NCBI GenBank assembly: GCA_024811115.1
Contig: JAKOGH010001191.1
Location: forward strand, 217,994 to 281,993
DNA: 64,000 nucleotides
Reading direction: 5' to 3'
From: Terana coerulea
Lineage: Eukaryota > Basidiomycota > Agaricomycetes > Polyporales > Phanerochaetaceae
Below are positions 47,480 to 59,707 of the stretch, one piece after another. The notes beneath the pieces were generated by a model, which had not been told where the DNA came from, ran no database searches, and saw nothing but the letters and a program-made list of their open reading frames with translations. Made by a program: the position numbers and the translations under genes. How positions within the stretch are numbered: position 1 is the stretch's first letter; each line of letters starts with the position of its first letter.

Positions 47480-49241
47480 ATGTCTGCTATTGCTGTCGCT
47501 TCAACAGCGCCCGCTTTCGATATGCCATCTTCCGACATTTGTCTTACTTCAGCCATTGAGAAGATCACGCTTGAATCAGATGAAGATCGGTGTGTTGAGC
47601 AGGGCTGGGAAAGCCTACTAGCCATTTCTCCCGACTTGTTCTACGTGAGCATCGTCTTCCCGGTGAACTGGGATGTTGCTTGGTTCTGGTTCAAAAAGAG
47701 AACCCGTACGTCCGTTGGTGTACTTATCGGCGATTCAACTCACGATATGTAGGTATCACCGGAGCCCGACGTTCACAGACGTATGGGAAGCAGTCCTGAC
47801 GGAGGCATCACCTGCGTTAACCCCGTCTGTCTGGAGCCGCCTTTTACCAGAGCTACTCAACCTCATTCTCGACGATCTCTTCGACCTCATGGAAAAACTC
47901 ATTACAGTGGAGAAATTCGAAAACGCCATACATTTCGCGTCGGAGAATGACAAGTGCAGAACATCCCTGCGACAGATTTCACAGCTCTCTCTCACCTGCC
48001 AACATCTCTCACTTCGGTGTCGTCCAGTCCTGTTCGATGGAATGACGCTTCGTGGATCGCACGATGTCGCCCGTCTCCTCGCGGTTATCCGCTCGCCAGC
48101 GTCGGCATGGCTGTCTCGATACATCACTACGGTTCACTTGAAGTTTCCGGGGCACTACCCGGGTCGTACGACAGACCCATCCATGACATCGCTTTGGATT
48201 CAGATGGTCAGGCTACTGCCATGCTTGCGAAAGCTTAGTCTTGGCTACTATTTCTCTGACAAGGGTGGATGCCCGCTCCTTCCCTACGGCATACGACCCT
48301 GTTCGACGACCATGCGGAATTTAACATTTTTCTACCTCCGCTGTTGCCACTTCAAGTCGTTCTCCACTCTTCTCCGCCTTCTAGGTGAAATCACGGCTCT
48401 AGAGAATCTAGAGCTTGATGTCGTTCGTTGGGACGACACACCTCTTTCAGAGAAACCGCCTCTCTGCACCTCACGCTTCACCCACATTCGACGCATATTT
48501 GCAGATAGGTGCTCTCAGGGCTGGCCGTTATCCTGGCTCTTCGCTGCAGCAAGCCTTGCACAGACGTACCAGCGGCGAATAGGGCCAGATTACGTTCAAT
48601 CAAAGGACATATACACGATCACCAAGCTTGTCCAGATTATTCACCTGCTAGAAAATAAATCGGACTATGGGCTTATGATCTTCCATAAAGCCGAAGGAAA
48701 GGCCAGCGGTACGTCACGCATTCGATTCACTTAAGCCAAATTAACAGAGCTGTTCTGCGTAGATCAGTACACCTTCTCAGTCGAGAACAGACAGTCTACA
48801 CATGCCGACCACGAGTGTTCAGCACTGACATTTGTCACGGCGCCGTTCTTTGCTGCTTTGGGCTGCGGCCAGCCTGTACAGCAAATCTGGTCGATCTACC
48901 AAGTCATACTCGCCAATAAACTACCATTGGATGACCTGCGTCGTGTCGATTGGCGATTGGTGTCTTACCACCTCGAACAACTGTCATATATTCATTCTAT
49001 AACCATTCTTTGCGGCCAAGAGCTGTCGGCAGATGAATTTGAGCTGTTCTCTGGGGAGATACACGCACACATGCCATCCACATCTATCAGCCTTCGCCAT
49101 CGGCCGGAGGTAGAAGATACGCGCACCATGGAACCCCTGCTCTTTAGACAACCTCCACCTGGCCCCAAACCTCCCCATCTAGTGACTCCTCAGACGCCAA
49201 AAGAGGCAGAAGTGGATAATTCCATACCAATCGCCTCGTAG
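47480..49241 (+). CDS. F-box-type protein, paralogue of the 41620-43300 gene
   Basis: Start MSAIAVASTAPAFDMP. A short first exon ends near FKKRTR; the join to YHRSPTFTDVWEAVLTE needs either a weak GTCCGT donor or a one-base shift near 47710-47756. The F-box-like part (LLPELLNLILDDLFDLMEKL, LTCQHLSLRCRPVLFDGM) precedes leucine-rich segments (LLPCLRKLSLGYYF, MRNLTFFYLRCCHFKSFSTL, ALENLELDVVRWDD). The last intron (about 48708-48762) is phase-consistent, leading to DQYTFSVENRQS and ending DNSIPIAS. Similarity to the gene at 41620 extends through the repeats and the SWLFAAAS block. Probably an SCF adaptor. Confidence 0.65.
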
Positions 49242-49632
49242 AATTCGGCGAACAACTGTAGCACTAGTAATGATGTGCAGGGATCTACTGTAAATGCAAG
49301 CTCTTTCTAGGCCCCGGGGCCCGTGGGCCGTGTATACTGCGGGGCCTTCATATACTTCGGCATACTGTCCGTACTCAGGAAACGGCTGAGAGGGGGCTTG
49401 GCATACTTGCGTACATCCCATGTGTGACGTCCACCGTGACTAGTACGGCACTAGCCCCGCCCGGGTTGTCGTAGTGCAAAGCTTGCAAAATGTGAGTGAA
49501 TCACACAGGTCAATATCACTTGCTTGAGCCTACATGTGTCTAGCTATCCAGAGAGCATAGTATGAATGCATTGCGTGGCGCAACCGCGTTACGGTATCAT
49601 TGATGTCTCACTTGGTGCACATTAGCTATGTA
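49242..49632. other. Convergent 3' flanks, no gene
   Basis: Spacer between the F-box gene and the HECT ligase, which end toward each other. Nothing recognised. Confidence 0.4.
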
Positions 49633-52600
49633 TTACGATAGATCAAACCCTGCGTTCGACTGAATCGCTTGCAGCAGCTTTTCTCGGAGCACCCGCTCGT
49701 TCTGGTAGCGTGGAAGCTAAACGTCATCGGTGAACATATAGTCATAATCGGAAGCATGATATAGGTACCTTCAGCAGATTCACGCACGTACTCGCCGTGG
49801 GCAGCCTGTTCTCATCGGAACCGGAGTCCCGGATAGCAAAGTTGGGCACAAGTTCTTTGGAAGCCACTGTAATGGTGAATGAGCCTAAATACAACGAGCA
49901 ACGAGCGGGGGAATTGACGAACAGCAGTGGCGGTCTACTACAACTAGTAGCAAACCGAAGTAAAGCGCGGCGTTGGTCTTGGTTGAAAGTACTGACGACC
50001 TGAAAGGACGACGCATCAACACACAGTACCTGATCGCGAGAATAGCGACCTACTCTCCAAAATGTCTCAATTGTGGACTCATGGTCGTCGTACAGACCAC
50101 CATACTGGGTGTGCTTCCTCAGGTCTTCTAGGTCAACGGGCGAGTTAACACCACCGAGGAGAATCTGCAGTTCTTGCTGGTTGAACATCCTACACCACCA
50201 ATATCAACTCGCGCCATTTCGTGCATTCCTTAGTATACTCACCGAAGCCATTTGGGGTCGATCATCTGCGAGAGACCTTCAAAAAAGGCGTCCGATTGCC
50301 TCTTGATTTGCTTGTTCAGGCGATAATGTGAAACAAGGTAGATGTATTGCAAACGGTTTTCGCGCGTCACAGGGATCTGGTCGCCGTTTGGTATCAGCGG
50401 GATGTTGTTTGTCACTCAAACTCTGTGTGCAATGTCAATATTGTCACGTGTTAATTTTAACTACGGTACACACCTTCGGTGGCCGCGGCAAAGTTGAGGG
50501 CGAGCTCCTCTGGGTTGCCGGTGTAGTGCTTCAGGAAGATCAACCCCTGGTAGAGTTCCGGATCGAGCGAAGCTAAATCGTCGAGGAAGCTTTGCTTGCC
50601 GAGCCACTATGAAGGTATGATCGGTCTGAAAAGACGTAGTATGCATGAATGATCAATGGACGGACCTTGGCCAGGAAAAATCCGGCGAAAGCGACGTCGA
50701 CCAGGATACCCTCATACAGTGCTTTGCCTAATATCCGTCCTATGAACCGGTACCACGCGAGGCTACTGGCTGAACACTGGGTTAGTATAGCCCGCAAGAT
50801 TCAAAATTGCAATGTCTTACATTCTGTTGCGTACGAATGCGGATTCGGATACAGCTCGTTCTTCTTGTTGGCCAACCAAAGCCCACGGTCGGTATCAAAA
50901 CTTCCTTGCATAGTTCCGTAAGGAACTCCTTGAAAACTCCGCCGCCGTCGATGCCAGCCCTGCGCAACTCTCGTTAGTTTATTCCATGGCGACACCAAAT
51001 ACACTCACTCTTCCTGTCCAAACTGGTCGATGAATGTTATCGCGATAGGACCCTTCAAGTCCACGTCGTCAAGTCGGTTGAACCCGTCTTGCGCAATATT
51101 CCCACGGCGGACAGTGACTCGGACTGGTTCGTGGAAGTGCCCTCGACCTCGAAGAGTAAACCCAAGGCTAGTAGCATCGTTATTGATGAAGCTGCGGAAT
51201 ATCGATACTCGGACGTCGAACGGTATCGCGAATGGGATGTTGTTCAGCACGCCAAGTCGAGGTGACATGAGCGCAACTTGACGCTTCGAAAGGGCTCGAG
51301 TGCCTGGCTGAGACATCTGGCTCTCTTCGTAACTGCAGAGTCGTGTCAGCCAGCAAGTCAGGTATCAAAGTGGAAAGCCTACATTGCAGCGTCCACAAAA
51401 GGTCCAAGGTCTACTTGCGAAGTCATGAGCCAGTGATCTCGAGGTGTGAATGGTCGTCGAGAGCTGGAATCGTAGTCCGCGTCAGCGAAATTTCGATGCA
51501 TCGCAACTAACAACACGTACTCGCGAGCATGTATGGCCTGCAGCAACTTGGTCATGCGTTCTCTCGCAGCCTCGTATCTCAGATTAGGTATTCCCGGTAC
51601 TGAAGCTTCTTGGATATTAGCTTGATCTTCCCGCCAGTAGAGCAGAAAGACGATATTGAGGAGTTTCCGGGAGAACAGCGTGATCTCGTCGATTGTAAGC
51701 GGGTTTCGAGCTGAGACAGTCGTGGAAGTAGAGGCAGAGGTGAGGGCAGCCGAGTGGACAGTCGTCGGTGAAGATGAGAAGAATTCATCGTCGCCCATAG
51801 TGAGGAGAGCTTGATTGTAAAGATCGACAAGGAAAAGCAACGGTGGCCAATGAGAGGATAACGACTTGTCTAGGGAGCGGCAGTGAGCACCGCATCGTGC
51901 AATCCATTGTTCGACATACCAGTCAAAGACGCTGCGTTGCCGCCCTGACCCAACGGTGATGCCCTCACGTAGCCTCGATACAACTCTCTGACAAGTCCAC
52001 CGCCGCTCCATGCCACCACAGCACTGATCAGCTTGTCTCGTCTGCTCGGCCATATTGTCGACAGGGCACGAAGCCACTGGAAAAGAGGCGATCGAACCTC
52101 TGGATTGGTGAATTTGTGCGCCGCGGAAAGTAGTCCAGTTATATGCGGTTGGGAAGGCAGGGTCTGCAACCGGGTACGAGTTTTGCTGTCCAGCTTGGGA
52201 AGCGGACGCCTTTCCACAAAGCTGGTAACCACCTCCACCTGAATCGTTGATGGTTCGGAGTCGGAGTCGGCTTCTTCCCATGTTGAGTCAAGTGGCGCGT
52301 TGCGCTCTGGCGGCTCGAGAGCATTCACAGGCAAGAAGTTCATGACTTCCGCGGTGAGCGCGAGATACGCCGCTAGCGCAGCGGAGGACAAAGCAAGGTA
52401 TCGCGGTGGAGCGAATGCGGTTAGATTCGCCAAGAGATGTACGCGAGCATCATCCGTCTGTATCTTCGACAATGTGGATGAGGAGTCGCACGCTTGCAAT
52501 GATGAGAGCGGTATTCGAGGTGCTAGAAAAGTGAGGGAGCCAATTGGCAGACGGTTCGGAAGTAATGGAATGGTTAGAATGTTTCCAATGAAATCTTCTA

Positions 52601-53461
52601 GTGATATTCTAAACGCTTCGCTGGTTGTGTCGAATGCGGTGAGCGGGAAAGCGGCGAGTGTTACCAAGATGGGCAGGCTGCCTACAGAAGACTTCGATGC
52701 GACAGGCTACGACGTAAAGCATTAGGAGACGGCATAGATACATGCAGCTATTGTAACTCACGATGCGAGAGATTGCTCGCCCAATGTGGAGATAGAACCC
52801 ATTGAGTACGAGGTATTGCAATAGTGCTTGACTCGAGCCAGAAGGGGTGGAAGACGATTGTGGAGACAAGAGAACTTCTATGGCCTTCAATTGCGCTTCT
52901 GCCGTGGTGGATCTTAGGATGATCTTCATCAGTCAAGAGCGAGAAACCATTGGCGAACGGCTAGACGTACAGTGGACTATCCGACACAGACTGCAGGAGT
53001 AGGAGGCACACTTTGCGTAACGACACAGCCCAGGTAGGGTCGGACGCAGCTTGCGTCAACAAAACTGCATAGAAAACAGATATCAGGCGTAAAACAATCA
53101 TTTATTGCACTTTTGACTCACCCGCATCGTCTGCAAGCATTACCTCAGCCCACCGTCCCAACGAAGATTCGTGCTTACCGATGAGCACAAGACACCGTAA
53201 GCCAGTGACGTTTCCGACGTTTTGGTCAAACGTAGCTCGCAACCCATCTCGCACATGCTGGGCGTGCCTCCTCCCTCGCCACCAGCTTTGGATACGCGTC
53301 GCACTTTCTTGCCTCCGTCTGAGGTCGTTACGCTGCAATCGACGCTGCTTCGCGTCTTGCAGCAACGAAGTCTGACTGCTTGAGGCACTTGCACCGCCCA
53401 AATTGATTTCTCGCCGTCTCTTGCCAGGGTTGTCTCCGAACAGTGGAATATCCATGTTCAT
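49633..53461 (-). CDS. hul5: HECT-type E3 ubiquitin ligase, UBE3C/Hul5-like
   Basis: A multi-exon gene reading from ATG 53461. The N-terminus MNMDIPLFGDNPGKRRREI is followed by a single IQ motif, ATRIQSWWRGRRHA, as in UBE3C and yeast Hul5. Long helical segments follow (SGSSQALLQYLVLNGFYLH, LEPPERNAPLDSTWEE). The HECT N-lobe shows VRVTVRRGNIAQDGFNRLDD, then IDGGGVFKEFLTELCKEV and WYRFIGRILGKALYEGILVD. The C-lobe has LEDLRKHTQYGGLYDDHEST, then LPTASTCVNLLKLPRYQN with the catalytic Cys (codon 49784-49786), ending SNAGFDLS. The enzyme extends ubiquitin chains on proteasome-bound substrates. All HECT introns have clean splice sites, and no frame defect was noticed. Confidence 0.85.
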
Positions 53462-55318
53462 TCGAGGTGCGTGGTTATGCTACAGGGTGGGTGCGTATTC
53501 GTACAGAAGAGTTGAAGAATGGCAGTGCGATATGTTTCGAGTGGATATGGTCTATGGTGAAGAGGGCGAAGGTAATAAGACAAGAGAAGGTCGCCGAAGG
53601 AGGTGGACAAGTCGGTTGCTTGCGTCAGCTCGAGATGAGAGGCGTAAGCATCTGCCTCCTGTAAGCGCCCAATTATCCCAGACAGCGACTCCGAGCGCCA
53701 GGATCTTTCTCTTACACCCTCCTACATACCGCGCGCATTGCTGAACCCCACTAGCTCTCCGTTATGAAGATGTGCGAAGCTGCTCGTGCGGGCAGCGCGA
53801 CTTTGACAAAAGTTGCCGATTACTTGCGATCGCGGGCTTCCCCTCTAGTCTCTACTGTAAGGCCGACCATCCGCTGGGATGCCGAGAATTGACTTCCGTC
53901 GTGGACCGCTGCCTCCGCTATGAGCGGATTAATATTTTCAGTGAGTTTTCTGCATCTTGCTGAGCTTTCTCATAGTCCATACGCTCTGTCTGCCAAGTCC
54001 ATTGGCAGGGACAAGGCTGTTCGGTCTATTACGCCCGATCAGCCCCGATGGCCAGCTTGGGTTCCCATAATCTAAGATGGCTACAGACACACTGAACTGG
54101 GCGGCCTGTATTCCCCAGATTGAAGTATATTTGTGCTCTTTGCGACGTCGCTCTATCTGAGCGATGCTTCCGTGTGCTCCAAAGCCTGGTTCAGAGGGAG
54201 CAGGGCATGTCATTAAGGTACGTGCGTAGTATGTTCGCTCTACATCTACAAGTACTAACGTGCCGATTCTCTTATTGCCGGCATAAGCTCACTCGTAGGT
54301 GTGAACTGTACCCAGCGCGAATATCGAATGTCGCACTTTGGTACGTGTAGTGCAGCCGGCCGTCACCACACCCATACTACGCGTACAAACAAGCATCATA
54401 ACAGGCAACTAGCCCATGCTTCGCGGTAGTATCTTGATTGATTTTGATGAGGTATGATCTTCACAGACATCCAACATGGTCTAATTGGCGAGTCTGTTTA
54501 CGGCTTTACTGTACTGCGTTGAGGAGTGGCTCTAACTGCGCTTTGGATCCCAGCACATAACCGGTGCCCCATAGCCCTACCGCAAGGCTCAAATTCATCA
54601 CCGCTGTCAGGACGATATTCTGCAACTGACTCGAACTGGTCCTCTCTGCCGTAAGTTTGTCTTACACATGCCCTTCCGTGTCGAGGTCGATTTCACGGTG
54701 GTCGTTGCCGCTTCGTTGCCCGAAGGCAAATCATACTATCTTTCCGCTAAAGTTCTCCATCTCAAATAGTGGTGCCTTCTCTGGATGAACTGCCTATTTC
54801 ATCACGATTCTGATGCACCGCCTGTGCTCTAGAATGAGAGGACGGACAGGTGACCCCTGACTACACGCTGTGACCCGTCATGCTTGTTCCAACGGCGTCA
54901 CGCCACTGGACACTAGCGTGACGCTGCGCCCGCCTTCACAAGTCCATATCTACGCAACTTTCGGATTTTCAAGAGGTTTATTGAGGACGTGCAGCTCAGG
55001 CTCGGGGTCGCAAACGAGTCTGTGGTCGCTTGCATGCCACTGCCATGGCGGGCAAAACAGTCCGCTCGGAGGAAAGCGAGTCCCGCGGCTCCCGCCCTCC
55101 GCTCCCGCGCTCGGTGACAGTGACGTAGCCTTTACCTCATTTGTACCGTGTACGCCGCTAAGACGCCCATGAACGATCTTCCGCCTCGATTTAGGGGACC
55201 CCGATGGACTATATAGACCTCGACGGCAGCGGCCAGCCACCTTGGTCGCCCCTCTCGAACAGCAACCACAACAGCATTTCCTCCGTCTTTCTTACCACCA
55301 CCGGACAGTCCCATCACG
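53462..55318. other. Divergent intergenic region, no gene
   Basis: 1.9 kb between the HECT ligase and the first CFEM gene. Short open frames only. It holds the two promoters. Confidence 0.45.
55209..55216 (+). promoter_or_regulatory. TATA box of the first CFEM gene
   Basis: CTATATAG lies 103 nt before the ATG at 55319, a normal fungal distance, and is followed by a pyrimidine-rich leader. Confidence 0.55.
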
Positions 55319-56057
55319 ATGTTCATGAACAACAAGCTCGTCTCTCTCGCCCTCGTCGGTGCTGCCGCCCTTGGTGCAAATGCCCAGTCGAGCACTGCAC
55401 TTCCCACCTCTATTCCCAGTGGTATCAGCACCTGCTCCCTGACCTGCATTGCTCAGGCTGCGGCTGCGAACGGATGCGGGACGTAAGTAGTGACAATGTC
55501 TTCGCATCTCGACCTCGTCGCTGACCAGCTTTAGGACTGACCTCAACTGCCTATGCACGAGCACTGCCTTCCAAAACGCCGCCGCTTCTTGCCTTCAGTC
55601 GACCTGCACCGCGGCGGATGTCACGGCTGCCCAGGCCTTGCAATCCCAAGAGTGCGCATCAATTGGTGAGCTGATCATTTACTTCTAAGCCCAACGACCT
55701 CAGGCTCAATCTTCCAAGCTTCTGGATCATCTAGCGCAGCGTCTTCTACCTCGGCAGCCTCTTCCGGAACGTCCTCCGCTTCTTCTGCAGCTTCCTCCGC
55801 TGCTTCCTGGAGCCTCGTCAGGTGCGTCGAGCCTTAGCTCGGCTGGAAGCTCTCTCGCCAGCTCCTTGAGCGCGGGTGCGAGCAGCGCCCGCTCCAGCCT
55901 CTCTTCCGTTGCTTCCGGCGCACTCTCCAGCGCGACGTCTGCCGCTGCGTCTAACACTGGCAACGCTGGAACTGCGGTCGGCATTAACTACCACGGCCTC
56001 GTTGGCTTGGGCGTCGCCGTCGTCGGTGTCGTCGCTGGTGCTGGCTTGGTCTTGTAG
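55319..56057 (+). CDS. CFEM-domain GPI-anchored cell-surface protein
   Basis: Exons 55319-55482, 55535-55665 and 55704-56057. A signal peptide (MNNKLVSLALVGAAALGANA) precedes a CFEM domain with eight cysteines: STCSLTC, NGCGT, DLNCLC, SCLQSTC and QECA. A Ser/Ala-rich stalk follows. The tail (GINYHGLVGLGVAVVGVV then AGAGLVL) fits a GPI-attachment signal. CFEM proteins act at the fungal wall, in haem or iron handling or host contact. One base too many near 55812-55817 breaks the Ser-rich stalk frame; the same low-complexity composition continues in the next frame, so this may be a sequencing error. The second CFEM gene lies 1.2 kb downstream. Confidence 0.8.
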
Positions 56058-57226
56058 AGAGGGGGACATTCTTAGCATGTCATGGACATTGGATTATCGT
56101 ATTATGGACATCGTGGGCCGCATAGCGTGAGATATGTCGCGCAGCATACTGTTGAAAAGGATCGGTCCGTGATTATAGTCATCTTCATGTTGCACCCTCT
56201 TGAACCAAAGACATTTGTTCAAACCCATAACGTTATATCTGCGCCTGGTTGCATGGTTGGTACTTTTAGCAGAGCTTGAGTTTACCTCGTATAAGTCGAC
56301 CGGCGCCTCACTGCTCCCCAACGCTCGACGGTCTCAAAACGCCCAAGAACATGCCATCCAAACCTGGCGCACAGCCTGGTGCGCACCTCGTCCTGTTCCA
56401 CCACCACCACGCGCACGACGGTTGCTCGTACCTCCAGGCACCGAAGACTGAGATGAGTCCAACCCGGTAACCAGCACAGCACTCACATGTGTCAGACGGC
56501 AACCTTCAAACAACTGCTGTCAGTATGAAATTGGACGTGACTCCGAACAGGCATGTCTGCCCGATTCTCATACTCGCTCCTTGAGTTGCTAACTCGGGCT
56601 TTTTTGGCGATTTATAATTCCGTGTATGCAATTTGTAGGTTGTTTGACCACATGCCGCACGGTCAACTGACGGGTCGCAATCTGAACAGGTCCTCCGAGT
56701 CGCCGACCTTGAAATAAAAGCGCCACAGCTACAAGAATTTCGCATTGGGTACATGCCACTTACGACGACACCCGCCGACTCCGACCTCTCGCTCGCGGGC
56801 CTGGGGCCAACGGCGACGCGGTGGACGCGCAGATGTCGCTATGTCACGATACCTGTAGTGACCCGTCGACCGCGTCCCTGGCTCTGTCGCTGACGGGGAT
56901 CCATGTCCGGTTCCCATTTCTGACTTTGCTTTGGTCACGAGGAGCGGCGTCAGTATAAAACTGCGTTCTCACACGTCCGTCGCCCTCATCCCGTGCCCAC
57001 GCTATTGAACTTTGCCCCGTACCGTGACCTGGCCTCTGTCGTCCTGCTGTGTTCGACCTTCTCGAACCGCACATCACCACGGCCAGCTCCGCCGCACCAC
57101 CTTGGCCTCGGTCGTGACCACCAGGCAATCCGCTCCTTTCTTGTCGCTCTCTTTTGAACCACCACTGCCTCTTCTGTGCCCAGCCATCGACATCCCCACG
57201 TCGTAAAATTCAAGAAATTCACGAAC
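56058..57226. other. Spacer between the two CFEM genes
   Basis: No gene seen. A TATAAAA word at 56954-56960 is followed by a long pyrimidine-rich leader and may start the second CFEM transcript. Confidence 0.4.
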
Positions 57227-58697
57227 ATGTTTTCCGCCAAGCTGTCTGTGTATGTCGCGCTCTGGGGCAGCTTCACAGCTGTTGTGGCTGCAGCGAGCAT
57301 TGACACCTCCGCCGTCCCACCCTGCGTTAACACTTGCGCGACTAGCGCAGGAGCTAGCTCTGGCTGCACTGGACTGTAAGTTTTGCTTCTCGTCTCTACT
57401 CAGACCCTCGCGTTGCGCAATTGGCAATGTTTCATTCATAGTTCGATGATAGTGATCATGGTAGCTGTTTGCGCAAGAGCTGACTGGATTCTTCCTTCTA
57501 GTGACATCAACTGCGTCTGCGCAAGCAACGCCTTCCAGAGCAGCTTCCTGAGCTGCATCGCAAAGTCCTGCAATGCTACAGACGCCGCAGCTGGCGTAGC
57601 CTTCGCCAGCTCCGTGTGTGCTGCTCCAAGTGAGTTTGCAATGCCCGTTCTACGGTTGCAGAAGCGCCAGCGCGGCCCTTTGCTGGGAGATGAATGTACG
57701 TTTATACTCTATGACGGTTTCACAAGTTGGCTCAGTCTTGCGCTGAGCCCTTGCAACTCTGAGAAGGATGTACCGGGGTGTCAGGGCTAGGGCTACTGGC
57801 TTTATGCTCCTGCGGGCGTTTTGTGATGGTTATGATGGAGTTTCGGTGGTCCATCTGACAGACTTCGCCATAACTATCACTTCATCATTACTCACTATCA
57901 CACTCTCGGGCACGACGGTGGGTCGTGCTCAGCTTGCCAGGACTGAGAGCGTGCCCGTCAGTGCTTTGCGCTGGTGACAATGTCACGGCGAAAAGAGTCG
58001 TTCTAAGTCCGGCGGCCGCATTCCATTTAGGCTCTTCCGGCACTCTCTTCCCACAAGTTTACTCGAGGCTCGGGAAGCGTGTATGACGGATATTGACTAT
58101 TCTTACTACAGCTTCGACGTCTGCGGCTGCAACCTCTGCGGCATCTTCCTCATCGACGGCCTCTGTCAGTATTGCGTCCTCCGCAACGCCGACCTCCAGT
58201 ACGTGCTAGCCTCACACACCCCGGGTCTGTTTTACTGACCGGAATGTGAAGGCGCGGCTTCAAGCAGCGCCAGTGTCTCGGTCACACTGTCATCCAGCGC
58301 GGCCTCCGGGTCTGCCTCCAGCAGCACCCCGACATTCTCCTCGGCGTCCGGCTCTGGGACTGTACCAGGTGCTACATCGACGAGCGAAACGCCCTCGTCG
58401 ACACCCACGGCACCCTCTCCGTCTTCGTCGGGCGCAGCCTCTGTGTCCTCGGCTGCCCCTTCGGCGACTGGATCATTGAGTCAGACCCACAGCAGCAGCA
58501 CTTTGACCGTCCCCGCCACTGTATCGACCCATGGCTCAAGCTCCGTCCCTAACGATCTCCCTGGAACGATTTCGACACCCAGCATTCCCATTCACTCGGA
58601 GTCGCCTGTGCCGAGCAATGCTGCCGGCGCTGCCTACGGCTCGTCCAACGCTGTCGTCGCCGTCGTGGTGGGCTTCTTGGCAGCGTTATTCGTCTGA
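57227..58697 (+). CDS. Second CFEM-domain GPI-anchored protein
   Basis: Exons 57227-57375, 57502-57629, 58112-58198 and 58252-58697. A signal peptide (KLSVYVALWGSFTAVVAAAS) precedes the eight-Cys CFEM domain: PPCVNTC, SGCTGL, INCVC, SCIAKSC and SVCAAP. A long Ser/Thr/Pro stalk, likely O-mannosylated, follows. The C-terminus (AAYGSSNAVVAVVVGF then LAALFV) is a GPI-type tail. The second intron is about 480 nt, far longer than the 50-60 nt usual here, so an unrecognised exon or insertion inside it is possible; a candidate at 58031-58056 does not keep phase. The exon boundaries given keep one continuous frame. Confidence 0.75.
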
Positions 58698-59707
58698 GTG
58701 CTTTCGCATTACCCTCGGCCGTCTCGGCCTCTCAGCTGATCAACTCTCCTTGGACTTCATTTCGGACTTGTCAGCCTGGCTTGCGTGGCTGACTTTTGTA
58801 CGGTGGCGCCGAGCTTTGACTGACGTGTGTCAGTTGTACGGGCTAGCCATTGTGTATGTACTCTTGCAAGTCGGTGCTTTGGTGCGGGCGACTGTTGTTT
58901 TGCGTAGTTTTTGGTTTGTATGCCGGAAGGTTGGGTAGGACTTCGCCTTTGCACATGTCGTACGGACGCAGATGTTGTGCTATATACCTGTTGTCCTTAC
59001 TCCCAGCTTGAGAGCGCTCGAGGCAGAATGACAAGCGGCAGGAGGCTGTGATCGTATATGGATAGATGACAGCTCCGAAAGAGGCTACAGACAATCAGTG
59101 CTCATATGGAGACAGCGTTCGTCCGGTCCTCGTCGGCGGACAACCGCCAGCTGTAGGGGGGCTCAGCGCACACACCGCTCCGCTCAGCGTACTCTCTAGT
59201 AGCCCTTGTTTATTTATTTATTTCAAGGGCGTTGAAGTGTCGACAACGTGCGTGACAGCGAGCGTACCGCCGCCGGCTTTCACCACATCGTAACCGTGAC
59301 GTGACGTACTATATCTCGGTGTGACGATCTCGTCACGGAGAACAAGGGACGGAAGAATTGGCTCTCGCCCTGCAACTCGCTCTGCAGGCAGTGGCTGCGG
59401 CCGAACAACATCTCTTCCCGCCTTCACCTCATTCACCTCCTCCCGCCCTCCCTCTCTCGCTCTTCTTGTCTGCGCTGACACCGCTCTGGACGACAACGCC
59501 GTGCCGTGCTCTGACGTCGCCTCTAACGCTCGACTCCGCACCCTCACGGCCTGTCACTTCCCGGTCCACCCACCCTTCTCCATCTCTGTGTCGCCTCTCG
59601 CGCAACATCTCCGGCTTCTGCTTCTTTGTATCGGACTTTGCGCTGCTGTTCACGCTTGACCACGGCCTTTCCAAGGGACTCCGACTGTCCCAACACTACT
59701 ATCCACC
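58698..59707. other. Upstream region of the G-alpha gene
   Basis: No gene seen. 59400-59700 is strongly pyrimidine-rich on the plus strand, as often upstream of basidiomycete genes. No TATA box. Confidence 0.4.
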
